From: Aliivibrio_A kagoshimensis
GTDB taxonomy: Bacteria > Pseudomonadota > Gammaproteobacteria > Enterobacterales > Vibrionaceae
Assembly (NCBI RefSeq): GCF_050337105.1
Contig: NZ_JAKJSQ010000033.1
Location: 1-43,536, forward strand
Direction of reading: 5' to 3'
Length of the DNA stretch: 43,536 nt
This document shows positions 36,936-43,536 of the stretch, in pieces; the first letter of the stretch is position 1; every line of letters starts with the position of its first letter. Made by a program: the position numbers and the translations under genes. Under the pieces are notes generated by a model. It was not told where the DNA came from and did not search any database. It saw only the letters and a program-made list of their open reading frames with translations.

Positions 36936-36954
36936 ATGCAACAACAGCTTGCAT
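36936..36954. promoter_or_regulatory. Dyad next to the PEP-CTERM gene promoter
   Basis: ATGCAA and TTGCAT form 6-base inverted arms around 7 bases, ending three bases before the -24 element. A partly similar sequence (ATGCAACATGTTG) begins at 36979 near the predicted start site. Enhancer sites usually lie further upstream, so this may be a second regulator site or chance. I see no other clear dyad in the 36694-36935 stretch, which is AT-rich and without a gene. Confidence 0.4.
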
Positions 36955-36956
36955 CA

Positions 36957-36974
36957 TTGGCCTAATTATTGCTT
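36957..36974 (+). promoter_or_regulatory. Sigma-54 promoter of the PEP-CTERM gene
   Basis: TTGGCCTAATTATTGCTT carries TGGC and TTGC with 7 bases between and exact GG-N10-GC spacing. Transcription would start near 36984, giving a leader of about 79 bases. This fits control by the sigma-54 activator PrsR encoded at 5835-7187. Confidence 0.85.
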
Positions 36975-37062
36975 AAATATGCAACATGTTGTTTTATTGC
37001 TTATTTGAAGCATAAATTTCCACCCTACAGAACTCTGTAAAACTTATAATAGGTATTATTTT

Positions 37063-37923
37063 ATGAGTACAATTTTACGTAACAAATTCCTACCACTAGC
37101 CGCTTTAGCTTGCGCTTTCGCTACTCCAATGACTACTGCAGCGCCATTGGATCTTAGGTTTACTGATTTCTTAGAAGTGACTAATGGTCAGGCTGCGTAT
37201 AATTTTGGTCCGTCATTTAGTGGTGCAAGCATGCATTACACTAATGTAGCTACACAAGGTTCTGTAACAGTCGATGCACGTGTGACCGCTTATGCTTATG
37301 GCGATTACAAATTTAATTACCATATCCCTAACTACAATCAAACCTCGGGTGATAATCCAAATGATGATATTGCATTCATTTATTCTAATGAAGCTACGTT
37401 TGGCTCTGGGGGCTTAACCTATATCTTTGAACTTTTCGATGGGGCAGGTGCTAACTCTGGTACTTTCAGTGAGCGTTTTGTTGCGGATGAGCTTGCTATT
37501 ATCGCTTATGATATTGATGGCGAAAATAACGAAAACTTCCATCAAACTGAGTCACTTCGTGTATTCACATCAGATGGTATCACCTCATACCAAACGGGTG
37601 CAGCTGCCGCTAGTGTAACGGCTGCATTTGAAAATGATGACGAAATTTTATTCACAGGCCCAGGTAACAATGTTTCTGAAAGTGATACCAGTGGCGCTGT
37701 TAAAATTACGTATGAAAATACAGACCATTTTGTTTTCCAATTCGAATCTGAAACATTTAAAGGTGGGGCTTCTAACCCAGTATTCAGTGCGATCGATGGC
37801 GACTTAACGATTAAAATGGATGGCGCAACAGTCTACATCTCTGAGCCAGAAACACTATTCACTATGGCAAGTGCCCTTTTCGGCATGGTATTAGTTGGAC
37901 GTAGAAAGAACAAAAAAGCGTAA
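37063..37923 (+). CDS. PEP-CTERM sorting domain protein
   Basis: This 286-residue exported protein has a signal peptide (1-26, cleaved near TTA-APLDL), a beta-rich, acidic, lysine-poor middle part and a C-terminal sorting signal: SEPETLF (260-266), a hydrophobic stretch, then GRRKNKKA. This tripartite end is the PEP-CTERM signal cut and handled by exosortase; the motif is SEPE instead of the common VPEP. Such proteins are thought to join the exopolysaccharide matrix. The gene is monocistronic, with a sigma-54 promoter and a strong terminator. It is the only such substrate in the window and lies 31 kb from the export genes. Confidence 0.9.
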   Translation: MSTILRNKFLPLAALACAFATPMTTAAPLDLRFTDFLEVTNGQAAYNFGPSFSGASMHYTNVATQGSVTVDARVTAYAYGDYKFNYHIPNYNQTSGDNPNDDIAFIYSNEATFGSGGLTYIFELFDGAGANSGTFSERFVADELAIIAYDIDGENNENFHQTESLRVFTSDGITSYQTGAAAASVTAAFENDDEILFTGPGNNVSESDTSGAVKITYENTDHFVFQFESETFKGGASNPVFSAIDGDLTIKMDGATVYISEPETLFTMASALFGMVLVGRRKNKKA

Positions 37924-37939
37924 ACGGATAGATAAGTGA

Positions 37940-37979
37940 CCCCCAATAGTTGGACTACCAACTACTGGGGGCTTTTTTT
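37940..37979 (+). terminator. Intrinsic terminator of the PEP-CTERM gene
   Basis: CCCCCAATAGTTGG pairs with CCAACTACTGGGGG around a four-base loop with one mismatch and a T-run of seven follows. It also separates this gene from the converging chemoreceptor gene. Confidence 0.92.
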
Positions 37980-37995
37980 GTCCTGATTTTACGTT

Positions 37996-39906
37996 TTACT
38001 GCAGTTTGAATTTGGCCACAATCTCATTTAATTGGCCGTTTGCTTGTAAAAGTTTCATCGTTTCTTCAGCGGTACTTTTGCCATTATCTGATAATTTAAT
38101 TGCCATCTCTCGAATCGCCGTCATGTTCATGGCAATCTCTCCTGATACAAGGCTTTGCTCTTCAGCAGCGGTGGCTATCTGATTATTTAAGTCATTGATT
38201 TGCACAACTGAAGCAACAACAGCACTTAGGTCTGCTTCCACTGTAGTGCTTCTCTCAACGGTATTGGTACATGTGGTTTGCGTTATAGCCATTGCATCAA
38301 TCGCTAATGATGAACCTTGTGTTAATTGCGCCAAGGTTTTTTGAATTTCTTCAGTACTGACTCGTGTCTTTCCAGCTAGAGCCCTGACTTCATCGGCGAC
38401 TACAGCAAAACCTCGGCCCTGTTCTCCGGCTCGAGCAGCTTCGATAGCAGCATTTAAAGCCAGTAAATTAGTTTGATCTGCTATATCACTAATAACGCTT
38501 AATACTTTGGTGATTGCAAGCGTATCTCGTTCTATCGCCTCAATTGAATCAGACGAACCTTGAATGTTATGAGCGAGCTCAGACACCGTTATAGCAGCAG
38601 ATCCGACACTGGTTTTAGACGTTTCAACTTGGATACTCATTGACTGCGAGAAGCATGATGCCTCTTCAGCATTGCTGGCAACATCTCTAGCTGTAACACT
38701 CATCTCTTCAATTGCAGTCGCGACTTGATCCGCTTCCTGGCTATGGGAGGTTAATACCTCATTGTTCGACGTGACGTGATGTTCAAGGTTATTGATACTG
38801 GATGCAATCACCACTGAGGATTGTGAAATATCTAACATTAAGGTTTGCAAGTTGGCGATAAACTGGTTAATACCTGCAGATATTTGCCCTAAATCATCTT
38901 TAGAGGTCACAGGTAAACGTTGGGTTAAATCACCGTTACCCTGCGCCAGATCTTGAACCACATCTTTAAGAGCTACAATTGGCTTATACAGTATATTCAA
39001 AATGACAACAACAGTAAGGACTGAAAGCAAAATCATGCCAATAGACATAGTAATAGCACTCACGAATTGATCATCAAGTTCGCTGTATACCACGGACTTC
39101 TCAATACCAACAAACAGGTATAATTTTTTCCCGCTCGCTATATTAATCTCACGGGTTAAACTGATCTTATCCATTCCAGCTAATGTATATTCACTCATGT
39201 TGAATTTAACATTGGTCATATTGTTATAGACATTTTGTAGGCCGATATCAGATAGGGTAGTGCCAACAGAAAGCACATTTGATGTAGAAGCAATTGCTTT
39301 GCCATCCGCATCTAAAATAGCAGTAATAGCACCAGGAATATTGAGGTTATTGATGGTTTCATCCAAAATATCCATTTCAATATCCGCAAGAATAACACCA
39401 CCATTAAGTGCTTTACTGATCGATATAACCAGTTTTTTAGTACCAGCATCCTTATAGATATCAGTGATCGCAACGCCGTTGGTTGCATTAGCCATCTTGT
39501 ACCAATCACGTGTACGTGGGTCATACTTTTCAGGAATACCTACGCCATCAATATAGAGATGAGTCTTAGCTGTCGAATAGGTCGTGCCATCATTAAATCC
39601 AAAATAGATATCAGAAACGCCACTTAGGTCTTTGGCTAATCGAGCCGCTGACACATATTGGCCGTCTATTGTTCCATTGTTATTGTTTGATGCTAGCTTC
39701 TCAACCGTATTGATTCGAGAGGTAAACCAACGCTCGAGTGTATCGGCTTCATAATTGATAACAGATGTTGACTGTGAGTTTACATCATCGATCGTGGTGG
39801 TTTGCAATGCACGATAATTTAACCCATTAGAGATGATAAGAACGGTCGTCACGATCAGTACTACACAGGTAATGATTGACGCCTTAAAGCCCATTTTCTG
39901 AAACAC
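37996..39906 (-). CDS. Methyl-accepting chemotaxis protein with dCache amino-acid sensor
   Basis: This 636-residue receptor has membrane helices at about 10-27 and 282-305, a periplasmic double Cache domain between them, a HAMP linker (about 305-360) and a signalling domain with the hairpin tip DQTNLLALNAAIEAARAGEQ. The Cache domain shows Tyr128, Arg133, Trp135, Tyr136, Tyr151, Asp153 and Asp175; the spacing of the first six equals the amino-acid ligand set I recall for PctA of Pseudomonas. It is therefore likely an amino-acid chemoreceptor. No chemotaxis genes are adjacent. Confidence 0.92.
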   Translation of the reverse strand: MFQKMGFKASIITCVVLIVTTVLIISNGLNYRALQTTTIDDVNSQSTSVINYEADTLERWFTSRINTVEKLASNNNNGTIDGQYVSAARLAKDLSGVSDIYFGFNDGTTYSTAKTHLYIDGVGIPEKYDPRTRDWYKMANATNGVAITDIYKDAGTKKLVISISKALNGGVILADIEMDILDETINNLNIPGAITAILDADGKAIASTSNVLSVGTTLSDIGLQNVYNNMTNVKFNMSEYTLAGMDKISLTREINIASGKKLYLFVGIEKSVVYSELDDQFVSAITMSIGMILLSVLTVVVILNILYKPIVALKDVVQDLAQGNGDLTQRLPVTSKDDLGQISAGINQFIANLQTLMLDISQSSVVIASSINNLEHHVTSNNEVLTSHSQEADQVATAIEEMSVTARDVASNAEEASCFSQSMSIQVETSKTSVGSAAITVSELAHNIQGSSDSIEAIERDTLAITKVLSVISDIADQTNLLALNAAIEAARAGEQGRGFAVVADEVRALAGKTRVSTEEIQKTLAQLTQGSSLAIDAMAITQTTCTNTVERSTTVEADLSAVVASVVQINDLNNQIATAAEEQSLVSGEIAMNMTAIREMAIKLSDNGKSTAEETMKLLQANGQLNEIVAKFKLQ

Positions 39907-40335
39907 TTTTAATTCCTTACATGTTGTAAGTAGTAAGCCAAAATCTAATGCTCAGGTCTTAATGTACAACAATTAACAAAATTCAAAACACTGCTCATTA
40001 AACGATACAGTGACACTAGGTGTAGGGTGCAATTATCAATATTGTCGGAAGCACTATCGGCAGTTCTTGCATCTACTTTAATAAAATAGTGAGTTAAATC
40101 ACATAAAAATGAATACCACTATCTGTTACATAGATAGTGGTATTCGATGGTTGTAGAGGAAACAGAAAGGCTGAACCAAAATATTGATGATACACTCAAT
40201 AACCATCTGATTTTAAAGTTAAAAGTACCAATTCATTTTTACTTGTATGGCCATGATCACTGATTTTGAGTCAGATTATATTTAGGGTATGTGCGGATAT
40301 TATTTCTCTCTAAATGAATTTACTTGCGAGGTTGT
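39907..40335. other. Intergenic region without a gene
   Basis: This stretch of 429 bases lies between the divergently transcribed chemoreceptor and Sel1 genes. It holds one strong hairpin (40111-40145). Otherwise it is AT-rich with no open frame I would support and no clear promoter for either gene. Confidence 0.6.
40111..40145 (-). terminator. Perfect 14-bp hairpin, terminator-like on the minus strand
   Basis: GAATACCACTATCT and AGATAGTGGTATTC are perfect arms around a 7-base loop. Read on the minus strand the stem is followed by ATTTTTATG, which suits an intrinsic terminator. No minus-strand gene is visible upstream of it (40146-40335), so the transcript it would end is unknown. Confidence 0.55.
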
Positions 40336-41259
40336 ATGAAATTTGTAATTAATATATCAGTAATAGCATCATTGCTAGTTGCCATAACTACGCCGATAAC
40401 AGTACTTGCGGATGAAGAAAATAAGAAAACATCTAAAGCGATATCGAGTAGCATTTCACTGCAAGAGCTGCATCAGCAAGCTGATCAAGGGAGCGCAGAA
40501 GCCCAGAATAAACTGGGTGAAATATATGACTATGCTAAAGGTGTTCCAGAAGATAATAAACAAGCCATCAATTTGTATAGTAAGTCCGCAGAACAAGGAT
40601 TTTCAAGTGCGCAATATAACCTTGGTGACATGTACTATTATGGTGAGGGCGTAAATATAGACTTCAAAAAGGCCATGAATCTTTATAAAGCTGCAGCGGA
40701 TCAACGTCATCCGAAAGCCCAGTTCGCATTAGGTGTAATGTATGACTTTGGTGAAGGTGTGCCAGAAGATGATAACAAAGCCGTTGAATGGTATAGAAAA
40801 TCTTCTGAACAGGGGTATTTCAAAGCGCAGTATAATCTTGGAGAGATGTATTTTTTTGGAGATGGTGTCAATAAAGACAATTCTAAAGCCGTATATTGGT
40901 ATCGAAAATCAGCTGATCAAGATTATAAAAAAGCGCAATCAGTGTTAGGTACAATGTATGAGTATGGAGACGGTGTAAAAACGAACTACAAAACAGCAGT
41001 GAAGTGGTATAGAAAATCAGCTGAACAAGGTTACGCAAAAGCACAATACTATCTTGGAAAAATGTACTTTTTGGGTGATGGCATTAATAGGAACTATAAA
41101 CACGCCTACATGTGGTTCGATGTTGCGATAAAGAATGGCAATAAAGATACGGATGAAAAAATGGCCGTCTTGAAACAAACTATGTCACCGGAATCGATAG
41201 CCATTTCTAAAGAGATGGCAAAAAATTGTATTGCTTCAAAATATCAGAATTGTGGTTAA
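40336..41259 (+). CDS. Sel1-repeat (SLR) exported protein
   Basis: The protein (307 residues from the ATG at 40336) has a signal peptide (1-25, cleaved near VLA-DEEN) and six Sel1-type repeats of about 36 residues with the pattern AQxxLGxMYxxGxGVxxDxxKAVxWYRKSAEQG (the motif is given in consensus form). It ends in a short helix and two cysteines. Sel1 proteins are periplasmic adaptors for protein contacts, often in signalling or envelope stress. A frame opening at TTG 40324 adds four residues, but GAGG four bases before the ATG supports the shorter form. A terminator follows. Confidence 0.85.
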   Translation: MKFVINISVIASLLVAITTPITVLADEENKKTSKAISSSISLQELHQQADQGSAEAQNKLGEIYDYAKGVPEDNKQAINLYSKSAEQGFSSAQYNLGDMYYYGEGVNIDFKKAMNLYKAAADQRHPKAQFALGVMYDFGEGVPEDDNKAVEWYRKSSEQGYFKAQYNLGEMYFFGDGVNKDNSKAVYWYRKSADQDYKKAQSVLGTMYEYGDGVKTNYKTAVKWYRKSAEQGYAKAQYYLGKMYFLGDGINRNYKHAYMWFDVAIKNGNKDTDEKMAVLKQTMSPESIAISKEMAKNCIASKYQNCG

Positions 41260-41282
41260 GACATTATTCGCAGCGATACAGA

Positions 41283-41310
41283 GTGCGAACGATGCTGAGT
41301 TCGCACTTTA
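41283..41310 (+). terminator. Intrinsic terminator of the Sel1 gene
   Basis: GTGCGAAC and GTTCGCAC form an 8-bp stem with an 8-base loop, followed by TTTATTATT, 23 bases past the stop. Confidence 0.75.
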
Positions 41311-41358
41311 TTATTAGGTCATTATCGCTTTGTTGTAATAAATTAAAGTGCGCATTAT

Positions 41359-41442
41359 ATGTTCTTAAGTTAAATCAAAGGCTTATTGATAGTTTTGTTA
41401 CGGGCGTATCTTTTCTAGCCTTTGGTAGAGAAGGGCATGAAA
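41359..41442 (+). repeat. Upstream segment shared by the two DUF3653-like genes
   Basis: The bases before the first small DNA-binding-like gene (from ATGTTCTTAAGT, with AAATCA, then TTGTTAC) resemble those before the second copy at 43001-43090 (ATGTTCTAAGT, AAATCA, TTGTTAC). The similarity is patchy, but it shows that the duplication includes the control region. Confidence 0.45.
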
Positions 41443-41820
41443 ATGACTAAAAACTACATTTTTCGGTTTGTCATTTGTGGCTTAAGCGTAGAAGAAGCCG
41501 CTAATTTATGTTTTAAGAGTGTGAGGACTGTCACTAAGTGGGATTCAGGAAAAGTAGAAATCCCGCCCGAATGTAAACGCTTAATGAAGTTGTATTCAGG
41601 TTTTGAGTTTAGTGATGATAATGAATGGAGTGGTTTTTCATTTGTAAATGGAAAACTCCTGCTACCTACAGGTGCTTTGGTTGATCCACAACAGATTCTA
41701 ATAGGAATGGCTTTAATTGAAATTGGTTGCAGTGATGATAGGAAAACTATGACCAAACTACTTAAGTATTCGAGGGAAATTACTCGCATAAAAGCAGTCA
41801 TTAGTAGTAAGAGTCATTAA
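41443..41820 (+). CDS. Small helix-turn-helix-like protein (DUF3653-like), copy 1
   Basis: This 125-residue protein begins MTKNYIFRFVICGLSVEEAA and has a helix-turn-helix-like stretch (LSVEEAANLCFKSVRTVTKW, 14-33) followed by EIPPECKRLM. It recalls a small family known in Vibrio filamentous phages and satellites (DUF3653); this is from memory. The start at 41443 is chosen because GAGAAGGG lies seven bases ahead and because the paralogue at 43076 aligns from this methionine. The two proteins are about 70% identical (88 of 125 positions by hand alignment). The role may be a small transcription regulator. Confidence 0.6.
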   Translation: MTKNYIFRFVICGLSVEEAANLCFKSVRTVTKWDSGKVEIPPECKRLMKLYSGFEFSDDNEWSGFSFVNGKLLLPTGALVDPQQILIGMALIEIGCSDDRKTMTKLLKYSREITRIKAVISSKSH

Positions 41821-42069
41821 TGGATTTTCTAACTTATCTTTCCTTCCAATTCATAATAAATACAATGCATATTTTCTACAAACATAAGTCAACTTTCTAC
41901 ATTTGTTTTATCTACTTTTGATGTAAGGCACTAATTTATCAGAAGTATTATGTTATTTTCTATAGTTATTGATTGATAAGATACAGAATGTATTGTTTAA
42001 ATGATTCGTTTTGCATCTTGGTAAGCTGCTATATCACAGAGCAATGAATTCATTTAGAAAGGAAGATAA

Positions 42070-42420
42070 ATGTCAACCGAAGTAAGAACTAAAGAAGAGT
42101 TAACAAGGGCTAAAGATCGTGAAGAGAACGAGATTATAGTCGTAGGTAAACTTGCAGATGAACTAAAGAAAACTAAGAAACTGGCGTATGTAGGCACCGG
42201 GACTTTGGATGTTTTAACGACTGCACTTGTAGCAACCCCTTTTACAGGTGGTATGTCTATGTTCGCTGCAGCTCCACTTGCTGCCCTTACTGGTATGGAA
42301 ATAAGTGGGATTATAATTGCTGCATCATTAGGTATAACGTTGGTCATTGCCGTTTTTAAAGGGTATGACGAGATATCTTATAAGAAAGGTGAGCTCATTT
42401 TGAAACGTAAAAGTTCATGA
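42070..42420 (+). CDS. Small two-helix membrane protein, unknown function
   Basis: I do not recognise this 116-residue protein with certainty. The first 40 residues are charged (KEELTRAKDREENEIIVVG) and could be a coiled or peripheral domain. Residues 44-72 and 76-97 are two hydrophobic, glycine- and alanine-rich segments joined by a short turn, and the last 20 residues are basic. A good ribosome site (AAAGGAAG) precedes the ATG. The stop codon abuts an attC-like site at 42421, which suggests an integron gene cassette. The 249 bases upstream (41821-42069) hold no gene and no attC-like sequence that I can see. Confidence 0.7.
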   Translation: MSTEVRTKEELTRAKDREENEIIVVGKLADELKKTKKLAYVGTGTLDVLTTALVATPFTGGMSMFAAAPLAALTGMEISGIIIAASLGITLVIAVFKGYDEISYKKGELILKRKSS

Positions 42421-42536
42421 TATAACAAACAACTTAAGAGTGATTTACCATCCTGTGAGTTTGGGTAAAGTTGAGTTTTACGGTGTTAAAACTGAATTTT
42501 TTGCTAGGCTGGTTCTTATTATAATTGGCAATTATA
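42421..42536 (+). repeat. attC-like integron recombination site 1 (right core decayed)
   Basis: The site begins TATAACAAACAACTTAAGAG, close to the left end of Vibrio superintegron repeats, directly after a stop codon. A right end TTATAATTGGCAATTATA follows at 42519-42536, resembling the usual CTTAATTGGGCGTTATA, but with the GTT core changed to ATT. The length of about 116 bases is normal. The arms are partly complementary. Recognition is by comparison with remembered Vibrio attC sequences. Confidence 0.55.
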
Positions 42537-42566
42537 TTTGCCCAATTTTTGCAAGAGGAACAACGC

Positions 42567-42782
42567 ATGAAAGATAGAAAAACATTAGCAAGTAACTCTG
42601 GTTTCAGTTTAATTCAAGTGATTGAAGTCGATGACAACGGTAACATATTAAGTACATCTTATGAGGTTGTTGATCCTGATGGAAAAACCATAGGGTGTTT
42701 CGGAAGTCTCAAAGAAGCACAAGATTTCCTTAAAAATATATTAGATCCCGAGCCTCCGGGTTCATATGGGCTAGGAATGTAA
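42567..42782 (+). CDS. Small soluble cassette-type protein, unknown function
   Basis: This 71-residue protein is unfamiliar. It reads as a compact beta-alpha protein: strands FSLIQVIEVDDNGNILSTSY and VDPDGKTIGCF, then helix LKEAQDFLKNIL and a Pro-Gly tail. Part of it (DPDGKTIGCFGSLKEAQDFL) resembles small proteins that use a strand-helix module. The ATG at 42567 has AGAGG eight bases ahead; a longer frame from TTG 42525 would start inside the attC-like site and is rejected. The gene fills the interval between two attC-like sites, as in a single-gene integron cassette. Confidence 0.65.
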   Translation: MKDRKTLASNSGFSLIQVIEVDDNGNILSTSYEVVDPDGKTIGCFGSLKEAQDFLKNILDPEPPGSYGLGM

Positions 42783-42783
42783 A

Positions 42784-42914
42784 TATAACAAGTTCTAGGC
42801 ATTAAATGGCAGGACGCATTTCTAGTACTCGGCATTTTCAGTTTAATTCGTGTTTATGGGACACTGCTTTACATTTTCTGGAGGCATTGGTCACTAATTT
42901 ACAAAGCGTTAATA
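42784..42914 (+). repeat. attC-like integron recombination site 2
   Basis: TATAACAAGTTCTAGGC starts one base after the stop of the 71-residue gene. The interior (AATGGCAGGACGCATTTC, then CTCGGCATTTTCAG and GGCATTGGTCAC) resembles attC sites I recall from other vibrios, and the right core is GCGTTAATA (42906-42914). The arms are less complementary than in a fresh site. The bases from 42915 to about 43000 hold no gene that I can support. Confidence 0.5.
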
Positions 42915-43075
42915 CTACAGGGATGTCATGTTCTATTAATCGAGCTATGAAGCTTGAAAGCGTAATTAATGAAAGAAAGGTTCAGTTAAGTTATGAATTA
43001 ATGTTCTAAGTATTACCTTTAAATCAGAAGGTTAGCAGTGTTATTGTTACCGTTAGGCCTTTAAGGTCATAGGTA

Positions 43076-43468
43076 ATGAAGTACAACCAAATGAGTAAAA
43101 ACTACGTCTTTAGGTTTATTAAGTGCGGCTTGAGTATAGAAGAAACAGCAAATTTATGTTTTAAGAGTAAGAGAACGGTTTCGAATTGGGATTCGGGAAG
43201 AGTAGAAATTCCTCCTGAATGTAGACGATTAATGAAAATACAATCTGGGTTTGAAATTAGCGATTGTGACGAATGGATTGGTTTTTCATTTGTTAGAGGA
43301 AAACTGTTGTTGCCTACTGGTGTATTGGCCACTCCTCAACAGCTATTAACTGGTATGGCCTTAGTTGAAATTGGTTGCAGTGATGACAGGCGAACAATGA
43401 CCAAGCTTCTCAGGTATGCGAGGGCAATTGCTAGAGTAAAAAATACAGTTACTAATAAGTATTCGTAA
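43076..43468 (+). CDS. Small helix-turn-helix-like protein (DUF3653-like), copy 2
   Basis: This protein is 130 residues from the ATG at 43076, or 125 from the ATG at 43091, which aligns exactly with the start of the paralogue at 41443. From there the two align without gaps at about 70% identity. Differences cluster in the helix-turn-helix-like part (KSKRTVSNW against KSVRTVTKW) and in the C-terminal helix. GAAG nine bases before 43091 and AGGT just before 43076 are both weak ribosome sites. It is the last gene in the window; only 68 bases follow, with nothing recognisable. Confidence 0.6.
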   Translation: MKYNQMSKNYVFRFIKCGLSIEETANLCFKSKRTVSNWDSGRVEIPPECRRLMKIQSGFEISDCDEWIGFSFVRGKLLLPTGVLATPQQLLTGMALVEIGCSDDRRTMTKLLRYARAIARVKNTVTNKYS

Positions 43469-43536
43469 TAATACTTACTGGTTTGATCATCTCTACTTTC
43501 AATTTAAACAAGAAACACAGTGCATACCTTCTACTC

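Noticed and set aside
42806..43009. Open frame of 67 codons on the plus strand
   Set aside because: It starts inside the second attC-like site and reads through it. There is no ribosome site and the composition is not protein-like; such false frames are common in Vibrio attC sequences.
1..43536. CRISPR array, tRNA, rRNA, transposase or phage integrase
   Set aside because: I looked for regular spaced repeats, conserved tRNA arms, rRNA segments and recombinase motifs and saw none.

Overview
The window looks like a piece of a Vibrionaceae chromosome (Vibrio or a close relative; I cannot name the species). The evidence is the low to moderate GC content, a norR/nnrS pair, the pntAB genes directly followed by a complete vxrABCDE-type operon (from memory these are also neighbours on chromosome II of Vibrio cholerae), and integron attC-like sequences of the Vibrio type near the right edge. 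No rRNA, tRNA, CRISPR array, transposase or integrase gene is visible. Two bases are unresolved (N at 22625 and 29202).

Region by region. (1) 116-5807, plus strand: five tightly packed genes of the XrtA/PEP-CTERM exopolysaccharide type: outer-membrane export lipoprotein, chain-length determinant, tyrosine autokinase, outer-membrane beta-barrel, and AAA ATPase. (2) 5835-10324, minus strand: the matching regulators PrsR and PrsK, preceded by a nucleotide-sugar epimerase. (3) 10465-12408: a RecQ-family helicase. (4) 12547-19519, minus strand: a three-gene signalling unit of a BvgS-like hybrid kinase, a receiver-EAL c-di-GMP phosphodiesterase and a receiver-TPR protein, recalling VieSAB or RocS/RocR. 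(5) 19664-25569: a nitric oxide stress block, nnrS and norR divergent, then hcp-hcr, with sigma-54 promoters and shared palindromic operators. (6) 25741-29171: a small HlyU-family protein and transhydrogenase pntAB. (7) 29421-33995: vxrABCDE-like two-component operon. (8) 34250-36693: moaB, an SDR protein with an unusual active site, and a patatin-like phospholipase. (9) 37063-37923: a PEP-CTERM protein with an excellent sigma-54 promoter. (10) 37996-39906: a dCache chemoreceptor with an amino-acid-binding motif. (11) 40336-43468: a Sel1-repeat protein followed by an accessory segment of small genes, including two about 70% identical paralogues and two attC-like sites.

How the parts fit. Regions 1, 2 and 9 form one system although they lie 27 kb apart: PrsK/PrsR is a sigma-54 two-component system, and the sorted PEP-CTERM protein gene carries a -24/-12 promoter that PrsR could activate. 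The exosortase itself is not in the window. Regions 4 and 7 add surface and biofilm-related signalling. Region 5 is a compact NO-responsive regulon in which the operator in the norR-nnrS gap and the one upstream of hcp share the pattern GATGT-N7-ACATC. The most unusual sequence feature is the overlap of the tyrosine-kinase tail with the start of the beta-barrel gene, where each of five tail tyrosine codons creates an ATG in the next gene's frame.
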